This document shows positions 26,449 to 34,024 of a DNA stretch of 64,000 nucleotides, in pieces. A program made the translations under genes and the position numbers. This DNA comes from CBDCNP01 sp965222425. Its GTDB lineage: Bacteria > Acidobacteriota > Vicinamibacteria > Marinacidobacterales > DATDRI01. The DNA lies in NCBI GenBank assembly GCA_965222425.1, contig CBDCTW010000022.1:186001-250000 (forward strand), written 5' to 3'. The notes under the pieces are model-generated. The model was given only the letters and a program-made list of their open reading frames with translations, did not search any database and was not told where the DNA came from. Position 1 is the first letter of the stretch, and each line of letters opens with the position of its first letter.

Positions 26449-27711
26449 TCAATCTTGCTTGAGCACGTGCAACCGCAACGAATTGAGGGCCGCCTGCGAG
26501 CTCCACCATTTTACTTGCGAGCGGCCGCCGGGAATCTGCAGTCGTCGTACGACGCTGCCCCTCTCGTCACAGACCGCGATGAAAACGAGACCCACCGGTT
26601 TTTGGGGGCTACCGCCGCCTGGGCCGGCGATCCCTGTAACCGCCACCGCGAGATCGGTTCCTGCTCGTTTACGAGCCCCCTCGCCCATCGATTCCGCAAC
26701 CTCCTCGCTCACCGCGCCGTGGGTACGAATAAGATAGTCCGGAACGTCGAGCAGTTCGACTTTGCTCTCGTTGCTGTAGGTCACAAACCCCCTTTCCACG
26801 TAGCGGGAGCTGCCGGGAATCTCCGTGAGGCGATGAGCGATAAGACCTCCGGTGCAAGATTCGGCCACCGCAAGGGACAGCGATCGTTCGCTCAACAGGC
26901 GGCCCACAACTTCCTCCAAGGGTTCGCCCTCCTCGCTGAAGATCTTCGTCCCTAATACCTCGCGCAGCTTACTCGCCAATTCTTCGTTTGCTGCATCCGC
27001 CTCGGTCGCAGTGCTGGCCCTCGCGGTGAGGCGAATCTCGACCTGTCCGGGAGACGCCAAGATCGTGGTGCTCGGATTGTCGTACTCCCCGTAAATCGGA
27101 CCCACGGTTTGCTCGACCGAGGATTCGGGAAGACCGGCTATGAACAACTGTTTGGTACAGAAGACGACCCCGCAGGCGCGCTCTGCCAGTCGCGGAAGCA
27201 CTTGCAACTCGAAAATCGGTTGGAGCTCATGAGGAGGTCCCGGCAGAAGCACGACATCCTTCGGCCTTCCTTCCGAGCGGGCGCCACCTACCCTGATCCA
27301 CAACCCGGGAGCAGTGCCGACATCGTTCGCAAGAACCTCGGCACCTTCGGGCACCAGCGCCTGCTTGCGGTTGACCTCCGCCATAGTAAGTCCGCGTCGC
27401 TCGAAACGAAGTCGGATCCCTTCGAGAATTTCTTCATCGAGCGTCAGACTGAGACCGACGGCATCGGCGAAACCTTCTCGTGTCACGTCGTCCGAGGTGG
27501 GACCAAGCCCCCCAGTGGCCAACACGAGATCGGCTCGAGCCAGGGCCTCACCGGCGGCGTCTGCGATCGCGGCCCGATCATCCCCCACCGTGGCGCGAAA
27601 AATGACCGGGATCCCTGCCGAGGCCAGTCGTTCGATCAAGTAAGTCGAGTTGGTGTCGTTACGCCCCGGCGTCAGAAGCTCACTCCCAACTGTTAGAACC
27701 TGAGCGTTCAA
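26449..27711 (-). CDS. cinA: CinA-family protein (MoCF domain plus NMN amidohydrolase)
   Basis: The 420-residue protein has the full two-domain layout. The N-terminal MoCF-like domain shows TVGSELLTPGRNDTN, ATGGLGPTSDDVT and LPGPPHELQPIF. The C-terminal PncC-type domain shows LAVAESCTGGLIAHRLTEIP and AVTGIAGPGGGSPQKPVG. Members of this family hydrolyse NMN and ADP-ribose and take part in pyridine nucleotide recycling; in some Gram-positives the gene is induced with competence. It follows pgpA by 12 bases. Confidence 0.95.
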   Translation of the reverse strand: MNAQVLTVGSELLTPGRNDTNSTYLIERLASAGIPVIFRATVGDDRAAIADAAGEALARADLVLATGGLGPTSDDVTREGFADAVGLSLTLDEEILEGIRLRFERRGLTMAEVNRKQALVPEGAEVLANDVGTAPGLWIRVGGARSEGRPKDVVLLPGPPHELQPIFELQVLPRLAERACGVVFCTKQLFIAGLPESSVEQTVGPIYGEYDNPSTTILASPGQVEIRLTARASTATEADAANEELASKLREVLGTKIFSEEGEPLEEVVGRLLSERSLSLAVAESCTGGLIAHRLTEIPGSSRYVERGFVTYSNESKVELLDVPDYLIRTHGAVSEEVAESMGEGARKRAGTDLAVAVTGIAGPGGGSPQKPVGLVFIAVCDERGSVVRRLQIPGGRSQVKWWSSQAALNSLRLHVLKQD

Positions 27712-27723
27712 CCGGTCTCCGTT

Positions 27724-28206
27724 TCAACTTGCGACGATGAGTGCTGGCCAAACCAGGATCGCCAGCCGCAGCACGATGTTCGCGTAAACTCCCGCGATAA
27801 GATCGTCTGCCATGATCCCCAATCCTCCTGGAAGCTTTTCCGCGCGACGGCAAGGAAACGGTTTGACGATGTCGAACAAACGGAACAGGAGAAATCCCAC
27901 GACGAGACCGACCCAACTCACCGGGATCAGAAAGAGCGTCAGGAGCATCCCGGCTATTTCGTCGACGACGACGGCGGACGGATCTTTCTTGGAAAAGTGC
28001 TTCTCCGCTACATTGGACGCCATGATTCCCGCGACGGAAAAGAAAACAACCCCGATGGCGTAGGCGATGCTGGAACCAGTCAGGCGCAACCCGCGATCGA
28101 TGAGGATGGCCAATGCCGAACCAGCGGTCCCCGGTGCGATCGGGAAAAAGCCAACGTACGCCCCCGTTGCTAGAAAAACCGCCGCTCCTCGTCGTATCGC
28201 GCTCAT
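27724..28206 (-). CDS. pgpA: Phosphatidylglycerophosphatase A
   Basis: The 160-residue membrane protein has the PgpA core: PIAPGTAGSALAILIDRGL near the start, KDPSAVVVDEIAGMLLTL with catalytic acidic residues, FLLFRLFDIVKPFPCRRAEK and GIMADDLIAGVYAN. It dephosphorylates phosphatidylglycerophosphate in the inner membrane. Three or four hydrophobic helices are present. It lies in a short operon-like run with cinA, thpR and plsY. Confidence 0.94.
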   Translation of the reverse strand: MSAIRRGAAVFLATGAYVGFFPIAPGTAGSALAILIDRGLRLTGSSIAYAIGVVFFSVAGIMASNVAEKHFSKKDPSAVVVDEIAGMLLTLFLIPVSWVGLVVGFLLFRLFDIVKPFPCRRAEKLPGGLGIMADDLIAGVYANIVLRLAILVWPALIVAS

Positions 28207-28263
28207 TTTCTTCCGCTCTCTAGATTAGGCTCGCCCGGGATCGGGTTGCAACTAGTCAGGCCA

Positions 28264-30057
28264 TCAATTTCCGTCTGCTTCGGACTCTGGTAGCTCCGGC
28301 CGAACCCGAATCGTTTGGTATTGACTGATGCGAACCGTTCCGGGAGGGGCGCCAGGTATCTTCCGTACGTTCTTCCGGGGACAGTAGTGAACTTCCACCG
28401 CAGTGGAACCGCGGGCTTTGCTCAGATACGCAGCCACCGCTGCCGCTTGCTCTACCTCCTCGCTCTCAGGGATTCCGCTCGTCGGCCAGCGTAACACAAC
28501 GTGTGCCCCCGCCATCCCCGCGGCGTGAAACCAGAGCTCGTCCGGACGGGCGATCCCAAACGTCAGTTCTTCATTCGAACGTGCCGAGCGCCCCGCCAAG
28601 ACGATCGCTCCTCCCGGTAGTCGAAAACGTCGCGACTCGAGCCTACGTTCGGTGCGTGTCCGCTTCCGTTTGCCTTTGGCCTTTCCCGCTGCCTCCGGCC
28701 GCGCCGAGCCCGGCGATCTCAGTCGGCTCAGCCGGCTCGGCGGGCCCAGCAGGCCCGCCTCACGCATCTCCTGCACCAACGGCGCGAGCGCGTCACCCCC
28801 GGCCGCGTCTCGCAAGCCAAGCTCGATTGTCTCCAAGTAGTCGATCTCCCCCTTCGTTTCTCCTATGCGATGGTCTAGCGACTCTAGACTCCGCTCCATT
28901 TTGCGAGCACGCCGGAAGTAGCGGCGAGCGTTCAGGGTCAGATCGAGACGGGGATCGACGGGCACTCGAACCATCGGTGAATCAGGGTGATAGGGGTCGG
29001 GAACGATGACTTCTCCGTCCGCCCGCTTCGCCTGGCGGAGACCGGCGAGCAGCAGCTCGCCCCAACGCCTGAGCTGACTTGGATCCTGAAGGCAGTCTCG
29101 CTCCCCTTCCAATCGATCTTTCAATTTCGTGACCTTCTTCAACCGGCGCCGGAGAGCACCCATCCCCGCGAGGTAGAGGCTGCGTGCGGCACCGAGTTGG
29201 AAAGCTTCGGTAACGAAGGCCGCCGCCGCTTCGTTACAGTCGGAGAATCGCCTCGCCGACCACCCAGTTTGAGGCGATAGGGAGATCGGAGATACCATCA
29301 GCAACGGGGCCTTTCGATCAAAATTATATGACGAAGGGCAAAAAAGCATCGGGTGCGGAGGTTCCCTTAGCTTCTTAACGATCTGTGCGAGTGCCGTTTC
29401 GAGAGGGAGTCCATCGTCAACCAGGGCATTCATCTCCCTAACCAACATCGGGCTAAGCCCGCTCGCGGAACTAAGCGCGCGTAATTCTTTGAGGCCTTGT
29501 CTCCTCGCCTCCGCCAATCGCTGTCCGAAATCCTCGGCGCTGGTCGCAAGGCGTTGCGATCCGGGAGGTGGCTCGAGACCTTCGAAGATCTCGCCCGGGA
29601 CCAGGCGCGGTGTGCCAGGACTGACGACGTCCATTACCTCGCGACTTGCGGAATCCACGAGAAACGCTCCCGTTCTGGTCCCCGGCCACTCTAAGATCAA
29701 CTTGAGGGTCCGTTTGACTCCACTCGCTTTCGTGTATTGCCAATCGAGCGTCACCGCTCTGTCCAAGGATGCAGCTTCGATGCGTACGACGGAAGCTCCG
29801 GCAAGCAGTTTCTTGAACCGAGCCTGCCCTGCCTGCCTTGCGAGAGGCGCCGTCCCATCGGGACGCACCGGCGGTCGTCCAAGGTAAAAGCCGGGCGCTT
29901 GCGGTGAGAGGCTAACCACGAGATCACGGCCGCGCTTCGCCCCAAGAAAAATGGTGAAGCCCAAGCCAGCGTCCCAGGGGTTGTGACTTCGTGCGCGACG
30001 CCCGAGCAGTTGGGGCGCCACTTCGCGCACCAACGCCGTCAGGAAGAAACGGTCCAT
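28264..30057 (-). CDS. rqcH: NFACT-family protein, RqcH-like
   Basis: The 597-residue protein has an N-terminal NFACT-N region (MDRFFLTALVREVAPQLLGR, and IEAASLDRAVTLDW carrying the Asp-Arg pair), helix-hairpin and coiled-coil segments (about 290-440) and a C-terminal NFACT-R domain (EELTFGIARPDELWFHAAGM, GAHVVLRWPTSG). RqcH binds stalled 50S subunits with peptidyl-tRNA and adds alanine tails that mark the chain for decay. It was formerly annotated as fibronectin-binding protein. A linker at about 445-465 has a 9-base repeat (SRLSRLRSPGSAR). Confidence 0.88.
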   Translation of the reverse strand: MDRFFLTALVREVAPQLLGRRARSHNPWDAGLGFTIFLGAKRGRDLVVSLSPQAPGFYLGRPPVRPDGTAPLARQAGQARFKKLLAGASVVRIEAASLDRAVTLDWQYTKASGVKRTLKLILEWPGTRTGAFLVDSASREVMDVVSPGTPRLVPGEIFEGLEPPPGSQRLATSAEDFGQRLAEARRQGLKELRALSSASGLSPMLVREMNALVDDGLPLETALAQIVKKLREPPHPMLFCPSSYNFDRKAPLLMVSPISLSPQTGWSARRFSDCNEAAAAFVTEAFQLGAARSLYLAGMGALRRRLKKVTKLKDRLEGERDCLQDPSQLRRWGELLLAGLRQAKRADGEVIVPDPYHPDSPMVRVPVDPRLDLTLNARRYFRRARKMERSLESLDHRIGETKGEIDYLETIELGLRDAAGGDALAPLVQEMREAGLLGPPSRLSRLRSPGSARPEAAGKAKGKRKRTRTERRLESRRFRLPGGAIVLAGRSARSNEELTFGIARPDELWFHAAGMAGAHVVLRWPTSGIPESEEVEQAAAVAAYLSKARGSTAVEVHYCPRKNVRKIPGAPPGTVRISQYQTIRVRPELPESEADGN

Positions 30058-30099
30058 AGCCCGTGGGGAAAGTGGTGAAAGACCGGAACCTGGAACCCG

Positions 30100-31173
30100 T
30101 CAGATGCGAACGACCCTGGTGGAAGCGAGCCGATCGTGCCAAGCACGTCTTCCGATGTCGCTCCATAGGCCAACGAACCCGGCGCCGAGTGGAAGTATCG
30201 AGAGGCCCATTCCCAGAGTTCGAACAAAGGCTCGCCCAAAACCGAGAGGCTGGCCAAGCGGGTCCACCACCCGAGAGCTGGTCAACAACTTCCCCAACGT
30301 TTGCCCGGATAGGCTCCAAAAAAACAAGAAATATCCCGTCGCCAGAAGGAATTCCACACAGCCCAGCGAGGCAACGGCCGGTCCGGGCAACGCTCGGAGA
30401 GGTTGACCGACGAGATTCGTCGTCAGGTAGGCTAATCCCAGTAGGAGCAGCGTGAGGAAACCGAAATCGATGAAGCCGCCCAGGATCCTTTCAGCGGGTG
30501 AAGCAAGTTCGAAGTGCTCAATGGTGTCGCTGCCGATACGGGACCGACGCGACGGCGTGATCTCGTCCGGGGCTTCCGGCGCCATCGGAGCATCCGGCAG
30601 ATCCACTTCCAACGTTGCCGCCGCAGCAGCAGCGCCCGAGGTGGATCGACCCAGTTGGTAGGCCTGTTGAACCTGTTGAGCTTGCCAGGCTTGGCCGGCC
30701 TGCCCGGCGTGAATCGCCACCTCACCTGCGTCGACCATGGCCCGGACTCGGTTTCTAGGTTGCGAAAGCTTTTGCTCGACGCGGGCACGAATCTCCGCCC
30801 TCCGCTGCCGAACGCGGTCCTTCTCGTTGTCGATCTCACTCACCGGCCCGCTTCGACCCGTGTCACCTGGCTCGCCGAAAATGGTGAGCTGTCGCGCGAC
30901 CTGCTCTCGCTGGGCCTGCTGTTGTTTTCGGAGCTCCTTCCGCCGTTTGACGGTCTCTCGGATTTGCTGGCGCCAGTCATCCTGGGCAGGCTCTGCGACT
31001 TGTCTCGGCTGTCTCGCGGGGGCAGACTTCATAACCTCCAACGGGTGTACGGATGGCCCAGCCTCCATTTCGGGTCGAGTCATCCTAACCTGGCTAACCC
31101 GGCGCGCCGATCCGCACTGAGAACACACACTCATCGCGGGGTCGATCTCGGATTGACATCTCGGACAGGTCAA
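30100..31173 (-). CDS. Zinc-ribbon and RDD-family membrane protein
   Basis: The start is TTG 31173, one base after the stop of the upstream gene and six bases after GGAG; the frame is open for 50 more codons but these overlap that gene. The N-terminus is a zinc ribbon (CPRCQSEIDPAMSVCSQCG). A long charged helix follows (RETVKRRKELRKQQQAQREQ) and a Gln/Ala-rich 9-base repeat region (AGQAGQAWQAQQVQQAYQ). The C-terminal 140 residues form an RDD domain with three membrane helices (RILGGFIDFGFLTLLLLGLA, FLLATGYFLFFWSLSGQTLG). RDD proteins are membrane proteins, some linked to transport; the function here is unknown. Confidence 0.8.
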   Translation of the reverse strand: MTCPRCQSEIDPAMSVCSQCGSARRVSQVRMTRPEMEAGPSVHPLEVMKSAPARQPRQVAEPAQDDWRQQIRETVKRRKELRKQQQAQREQVARQLTIFGEPGDTGRSGPVSEIDNEKDRVRQRRAEIRARVEQKLSQPRNRVRAMVDAGEVAIHAGQAGQAWQAQQVQQAYQLGRSTSGAAAAAATLEVDLPDAPMAPEAPDEITPSRRSRIGSDTIEHFELASPAERILGGFIDFGFLTLLLLGLAYLTTNLVGQPLRALPGPAVASLGCVEFLLATGYFLFFWSLSGQTLGKLLTSSRVVDPLGQPLGFGRAFVRTLGMGLSILPLGAGFVGLWSDIGRRAWHDRLASTRVVRI

Positions 31174-31174
31174 C

Positions 31175-32227
31175 TCACTCTCCTTTTGGGCTTTGGACAA
31201 CCGGAGTAAGGGGTTCCGCCGGCACTCCCGCCATAACGGAGCCTCGCAGCAACCGTTCTTCAATCCTGAGGATGAGACTTCGCGCTTCTTCGAAGTTCGG
31301 GCTCCCGCGCTCCACCAGGGCAAGCTCGGTAAGAGCCTCGCGGTACAACCCTTTGCTATGAAGCCGAGCTCCGTTGAAGTAGTGAAGCTCTGACGGCGTT
31401 GGAAGGCTCGGCAGGGCTCGGGGACCGAGGGCTCTGGCGCTCGGCGCCGCGTTGGGCTCCGAGCCGAGCGAGTTCGAGTCTAGGCCAGCGCTCACCAGGA
31501 AGTCCCAATTGAGATACACGTAAAGTGCACCAGCGGCGAACAGACAAAGTGCACTGAACAGGAAAGCCGCCATCTTGAGAGGCGATGCGGGCTCGGCCTC
31601 GATGGAGGGCTTGGCCACTACCCGTCGACGCCGTCTCTTCGAGATCTCATCGTCTTCGAGTGGCTTCCCGGCGACCGTCCCGGCACGCGCCTCACTGCGT
31701 CGCTCTTGTTCCTCGATCTTGTCTAGGAGACTGCGCCCTTCCGCGTGGCGGGGGTCGAGGGACAGCACCTTGTTGACTCGCTGGAGTGCGCCGCGCCGAT
31801 CTCCCGACGCTTCGCACTGACCCGCTGCCAGAACTAAGGCATCCAGCTCGCGCTGTCGTTCTGCGATGACCCGCTTCGCTTGGTCGATGGCGTCACGGGC
31901 GGCCCGGTTGTTCCGATCCAAGAAGAGTATGCGAGTCCATACGTGAATAGCTTGCTGGAGGCGCCCATTACGGAAGAGGCCCCGGCCCTGCTGGAGAAGT
32001 CCGCCTATCCGTGGGGCCTCGTGACGGCCTGCCTGAGCATTCTCGTCAGGCTTGGCAGGCCCATCGGCCCGATCCGGTCCGCCGAGAACGATCTCGTCCC
32101 CGTCGATCGGGTTGGCGATGGGGTTGGCGATGCTGCCACTCTTACTATTGGCGTTATTGGCATTAATGGCTGGCTCGCTCGGTGCGGAGCTGCCGCCGAG
32201 ACGGCCCCCCCAATCGTTGTTTTTCAT
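31175..32227 (-). CDS. TPR protein with one membrane helix
   Basis: The 350-residue protein has a low-complexity N-terminus with short repeats (NANNANS, IANPIANPID), TPR-like helices at about 75-190 (AIHVWTRILFLDRNNRAARD, ALQRVNKVLSLDPRHAEGRS), a basic stretch (SKRRRRRVV), a membrane helix at about 217-237 (MAAFLFSALCLFAAGALYVY) and a second TPR-like part outside. It is translationally adjacent to the zinc-ribbon/RDD gene, so the two probably work together at the membrane. No known family name fits well. Confidence 0.7.
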   Translation of the reverse strand: MKNNDWGGRLGGSSAPSEPAINANNANSKSGSIANPIANPIDGDEIVLGGPDRADGPAKPDENAQAGRHEAPRIGGLLQQGRGLFRNGRLQQAIHVWTRILFLDRNNRAARDAIDQAKRVIAERQRELDALVLAAGQCEASGDRRGALQRVNKVLSLDPRHAEGRSLLDKIEEQERRSEARAGTVAGKPLEDDEISKRRRRRVVAKPSIEAEPASPLKMAAFLFSALCLFAAGALYVYLNWDFLVSAGLDSNSLGSEPNAAPSARALGPRALPSLPTPSELHYFNGARLHSKGLYREALTELALVERGSPNFEEARSLILRIEERLLRGSVMAGVPAEPLTPVVQSPKGE

Positions 32228-32643
32228 CGACTCCTATCTAGGTGCCGCTACGCTTTCTCATCGGTCAACAGGGCTCATCGAGATCACCAGACACAGAGGG
32301 AATCCCCGGCCTGCGCGCCCAATCTTTCCGGGTCCACCATGATACACTTAACCCGTTGTGACAACGATACATACAACAGTAAGTGCGTCTAGGTCAAGAA
32401 CTTTTGCGACCCGGTCCGAGCAGTGGGCCGACTCCAAGTCCCCTCCCGCGAGCCTCGTCCACCTATGATCGACTGGCGGGAGCGACTCGCGCGTCCCGCC
32501 AAACCTTCTCGCCCTCTCCCTCTGGGAGAGGAATGGGGTGAGGGCCCCAGCGTAGACGTCCCGCCCGGAAGCTCCGCCTGGGGTTGCATGGCCTGCCTCA
32601 TTGAAGCGGTACCCAACGTCAGCGAAGACCACCGCCAGGAGGT
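32228..32643. other. Intergenic stretch with a REP-like element and a gene remnant
   Basis: About 416 bases separate the TPR membrane gene from ntrX. I see a REP-like palindrome (32510-32553), a further inverted repeat GGCGGGA/TCCCGCC (32475-32481 and 32494-32500), and a short plus-strand remnant of a formiminotransferase-like gene at its right end (32588-32647). The rest (32230-32470) shows no gene or clear motif. Confidence 0.6.
32510..32553. repeat. REP-like palindromic element
   Basis: CCTCTCCC (32513-32520) and GGGAGAGG (32524-32531) form a perfect 8-bp stem with a three-base loop, followed by GGGGTGAGGG. It matches the type seen at 25819 and 49579. It is intergenic. Confidence 0.65.
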
Positions 32644-32647
32644 CTAG
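32588..32647 (+). pseudogene. Remnant of a glutamate formiminotransferase-like N-terminus
   Basis: A plus-strand ATG is followed by 19 codons, MACLIEAVPNVSEDHRQEV, and then a stop. This resembles the conserved start of glutamate formimidoyltransferase (LIECVPNxSEGR...), an enzyme of histidine breakdown. Only this fragment is present, ending at the stop of ntrX on the other strand. It is most simply a relic left by a deletion. The match is short, so a chance resemblance cannot be excluded. Confidence 0.4.
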
Positions 32648-34020
32648 TCGCCATCCTCGCTTTTGTACAGGGCGATCCCGTACGACTTCATCTTTCGATA
32701 CAGATTGGAACGCTCGAGCTTGAGGGCCTCCGCGGTCTTCGAGACATTACCCGCGTTCTCGCGCAGCTTTCGTTGAATGTATTGACTCTCATACGCCTCT
32801 CGCGCTGCGGCCAACGAAGGGAAGTTCCCAAGCAAATCGAAATGCGACCCACCGTTCTGCTGCAAAGGCGGAGGGAGATCCTTCGCTTCGATGCGCTCCG
32901 ACGGAACCATGATAACCATCCGCTCGATGATGTTCTTCAGCTCTCGCACGTTACCGGGCCAATCGTAAGCCACCAGACGTTCTAGGGCGGCTGGTGCGAT
33001 TTCCTTCGGCCTTTTGCCATTCTCTTCGGAAAACTCGGCAACGAAGTGACGCGCAAGGGCGGGGACATCTTCACGTCGCTCCCGGAGCGTCGCCAGCTGG
33101 AACGGGATCACGTTCAGCCGAAAAAACAAGTCTTGGCGGAAACGACCCTCCTTGATTTCCTCGTCCAGCTTCTTGTTGGTGGCGGCGATCACACGGCAAT
33201 CGACCTCGACGGAATGAGTGCCTCCTACCGGCTCGAAAGTTTGCTCCTGCAACACGCGAAGCACTTTGGCCTGTGTTTTTAGACTCATATCGCCGACTTC
33301 GTCTAGGAACAGCGTCCCGCCATCTGCTAGCTCGAACTTACCGTTCTTGTCGGTTACCGCACCCGTGAAAGCACCTTTTACGTGTCCGAAGAGCTCACTC
33401 TCAATCAGCTCTTCCGGGATAGCGGCGCAATTGACCTCCACGAATTTTTGAGAGCGGCGCAACGATTGACCATGAATAGATCTGGCGACCAACTCCTTCC
33501 CGGTTCCGTTCTCACCGAAGATCAGCACACGGCCGTTGGTAGGTGCAGCGAGTGCGATCTCCTGCCTAAGCTCGCGCATAGGAGGGCTATCACCGATGAG
33601 AACGTGCTTGCTCCCGAATCGCTCCCGCAAGTAGCGGTTTTCTTGCTCTAAACTACGATGCTTGAGCGCGTTCTTGATGACGATGACCGTCTTCTCCAAT
33701 GACAGAGGCTTCTCGACGAAATCGTAGGCTCCCAGCTTGATGGCCTTCACGGCGGTCTCGATGTTTCCGTGACCGGAGATCATGACCGTGGCGAGGTCTC
33801 GCTTCTGCTGGCGAATCTTCTCGAGCGCCTCCAAGCCGTCCATCTGGGGAAGCCAAATATCCAGAATGACCAGACCGAAAGAGTCCTTTTCCAGATGGGC
33901 TAGCCCCTCCTCGGCGCTGGAGACAGTATCCACGCTATAGCCTTCGTCCTCCAAAACGCCCTTCAAGGAACTGCGGACGCCGGCCTCGTCGTCTACGACC
34001 AAAATGCGTTCCCTAGACAT
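32644..34020 (-). CDS. ntrX: Sigma54-dependent response regulator, NtrX type
   Basis: The 458-residue regulator starts MSRERILVVDDEAG. Its receiver domain (1-120) has the phosphoacceptor D54 in VILDIWLPQMDG. The AAA+ domain (about 140-380) shows GENGTGKELVARSIH, the sigma54-contacting GAFTGA loop (ELFGHVKGAFTGAV), LDEVGDMSLKTQAKVLRVLQ and NVRELKNIIERMVI. A Fis-type helix-turn-helix ends the protein (NAGNVSKTAEALKLERSNLY). It should activate sigma54 promoters when phosphorylated by the NtrY-like kinase encoded just upstream. ATG 34020 was chosen for the receiver start and the four-base gap to ntrY. Confidence 0.93.
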   Translation of the reverse strand: MSRERILVVDDEAGVRSSLKGVLEDEGYSVDTVSSAEEGLAHLEKDSFGLVILDIWLPQMDGLEALEKIRQQKRDLATVMISGHGNIETAVKAIKLGAYDFVEKPLSLEKTVIVIKNALKHRSLEQENRYLRERFGSKHVLIGDSPPMRELRQEIALAAPTNGRVLIFGENGTGKELVARSIHGQSLRRSQKFVEVNCAAIPEELIESELFGHVKGAFTGAVTDKNGKFELADGGTLFLDEVGDMSLKTQAKVLRVLQEQTFEPVGGTHSVEVDCRVIAATNKKLDEEIKEGRFRQDLFFRLNVIPFQLATLRERREDVPALARHFVAEFSEENGKRPKEIAPAALERLVAYDWPGNVRELKNIIERMVIMVPSERIEAKDLPPPLQQNGGSHFDLLGNFPSLAAAREAYESQYIQRKLRENAGNVSKTAEALKLERSNLYRKMKSYGIALYKSEDGD

Positions 34021-34024
34021 CGAA

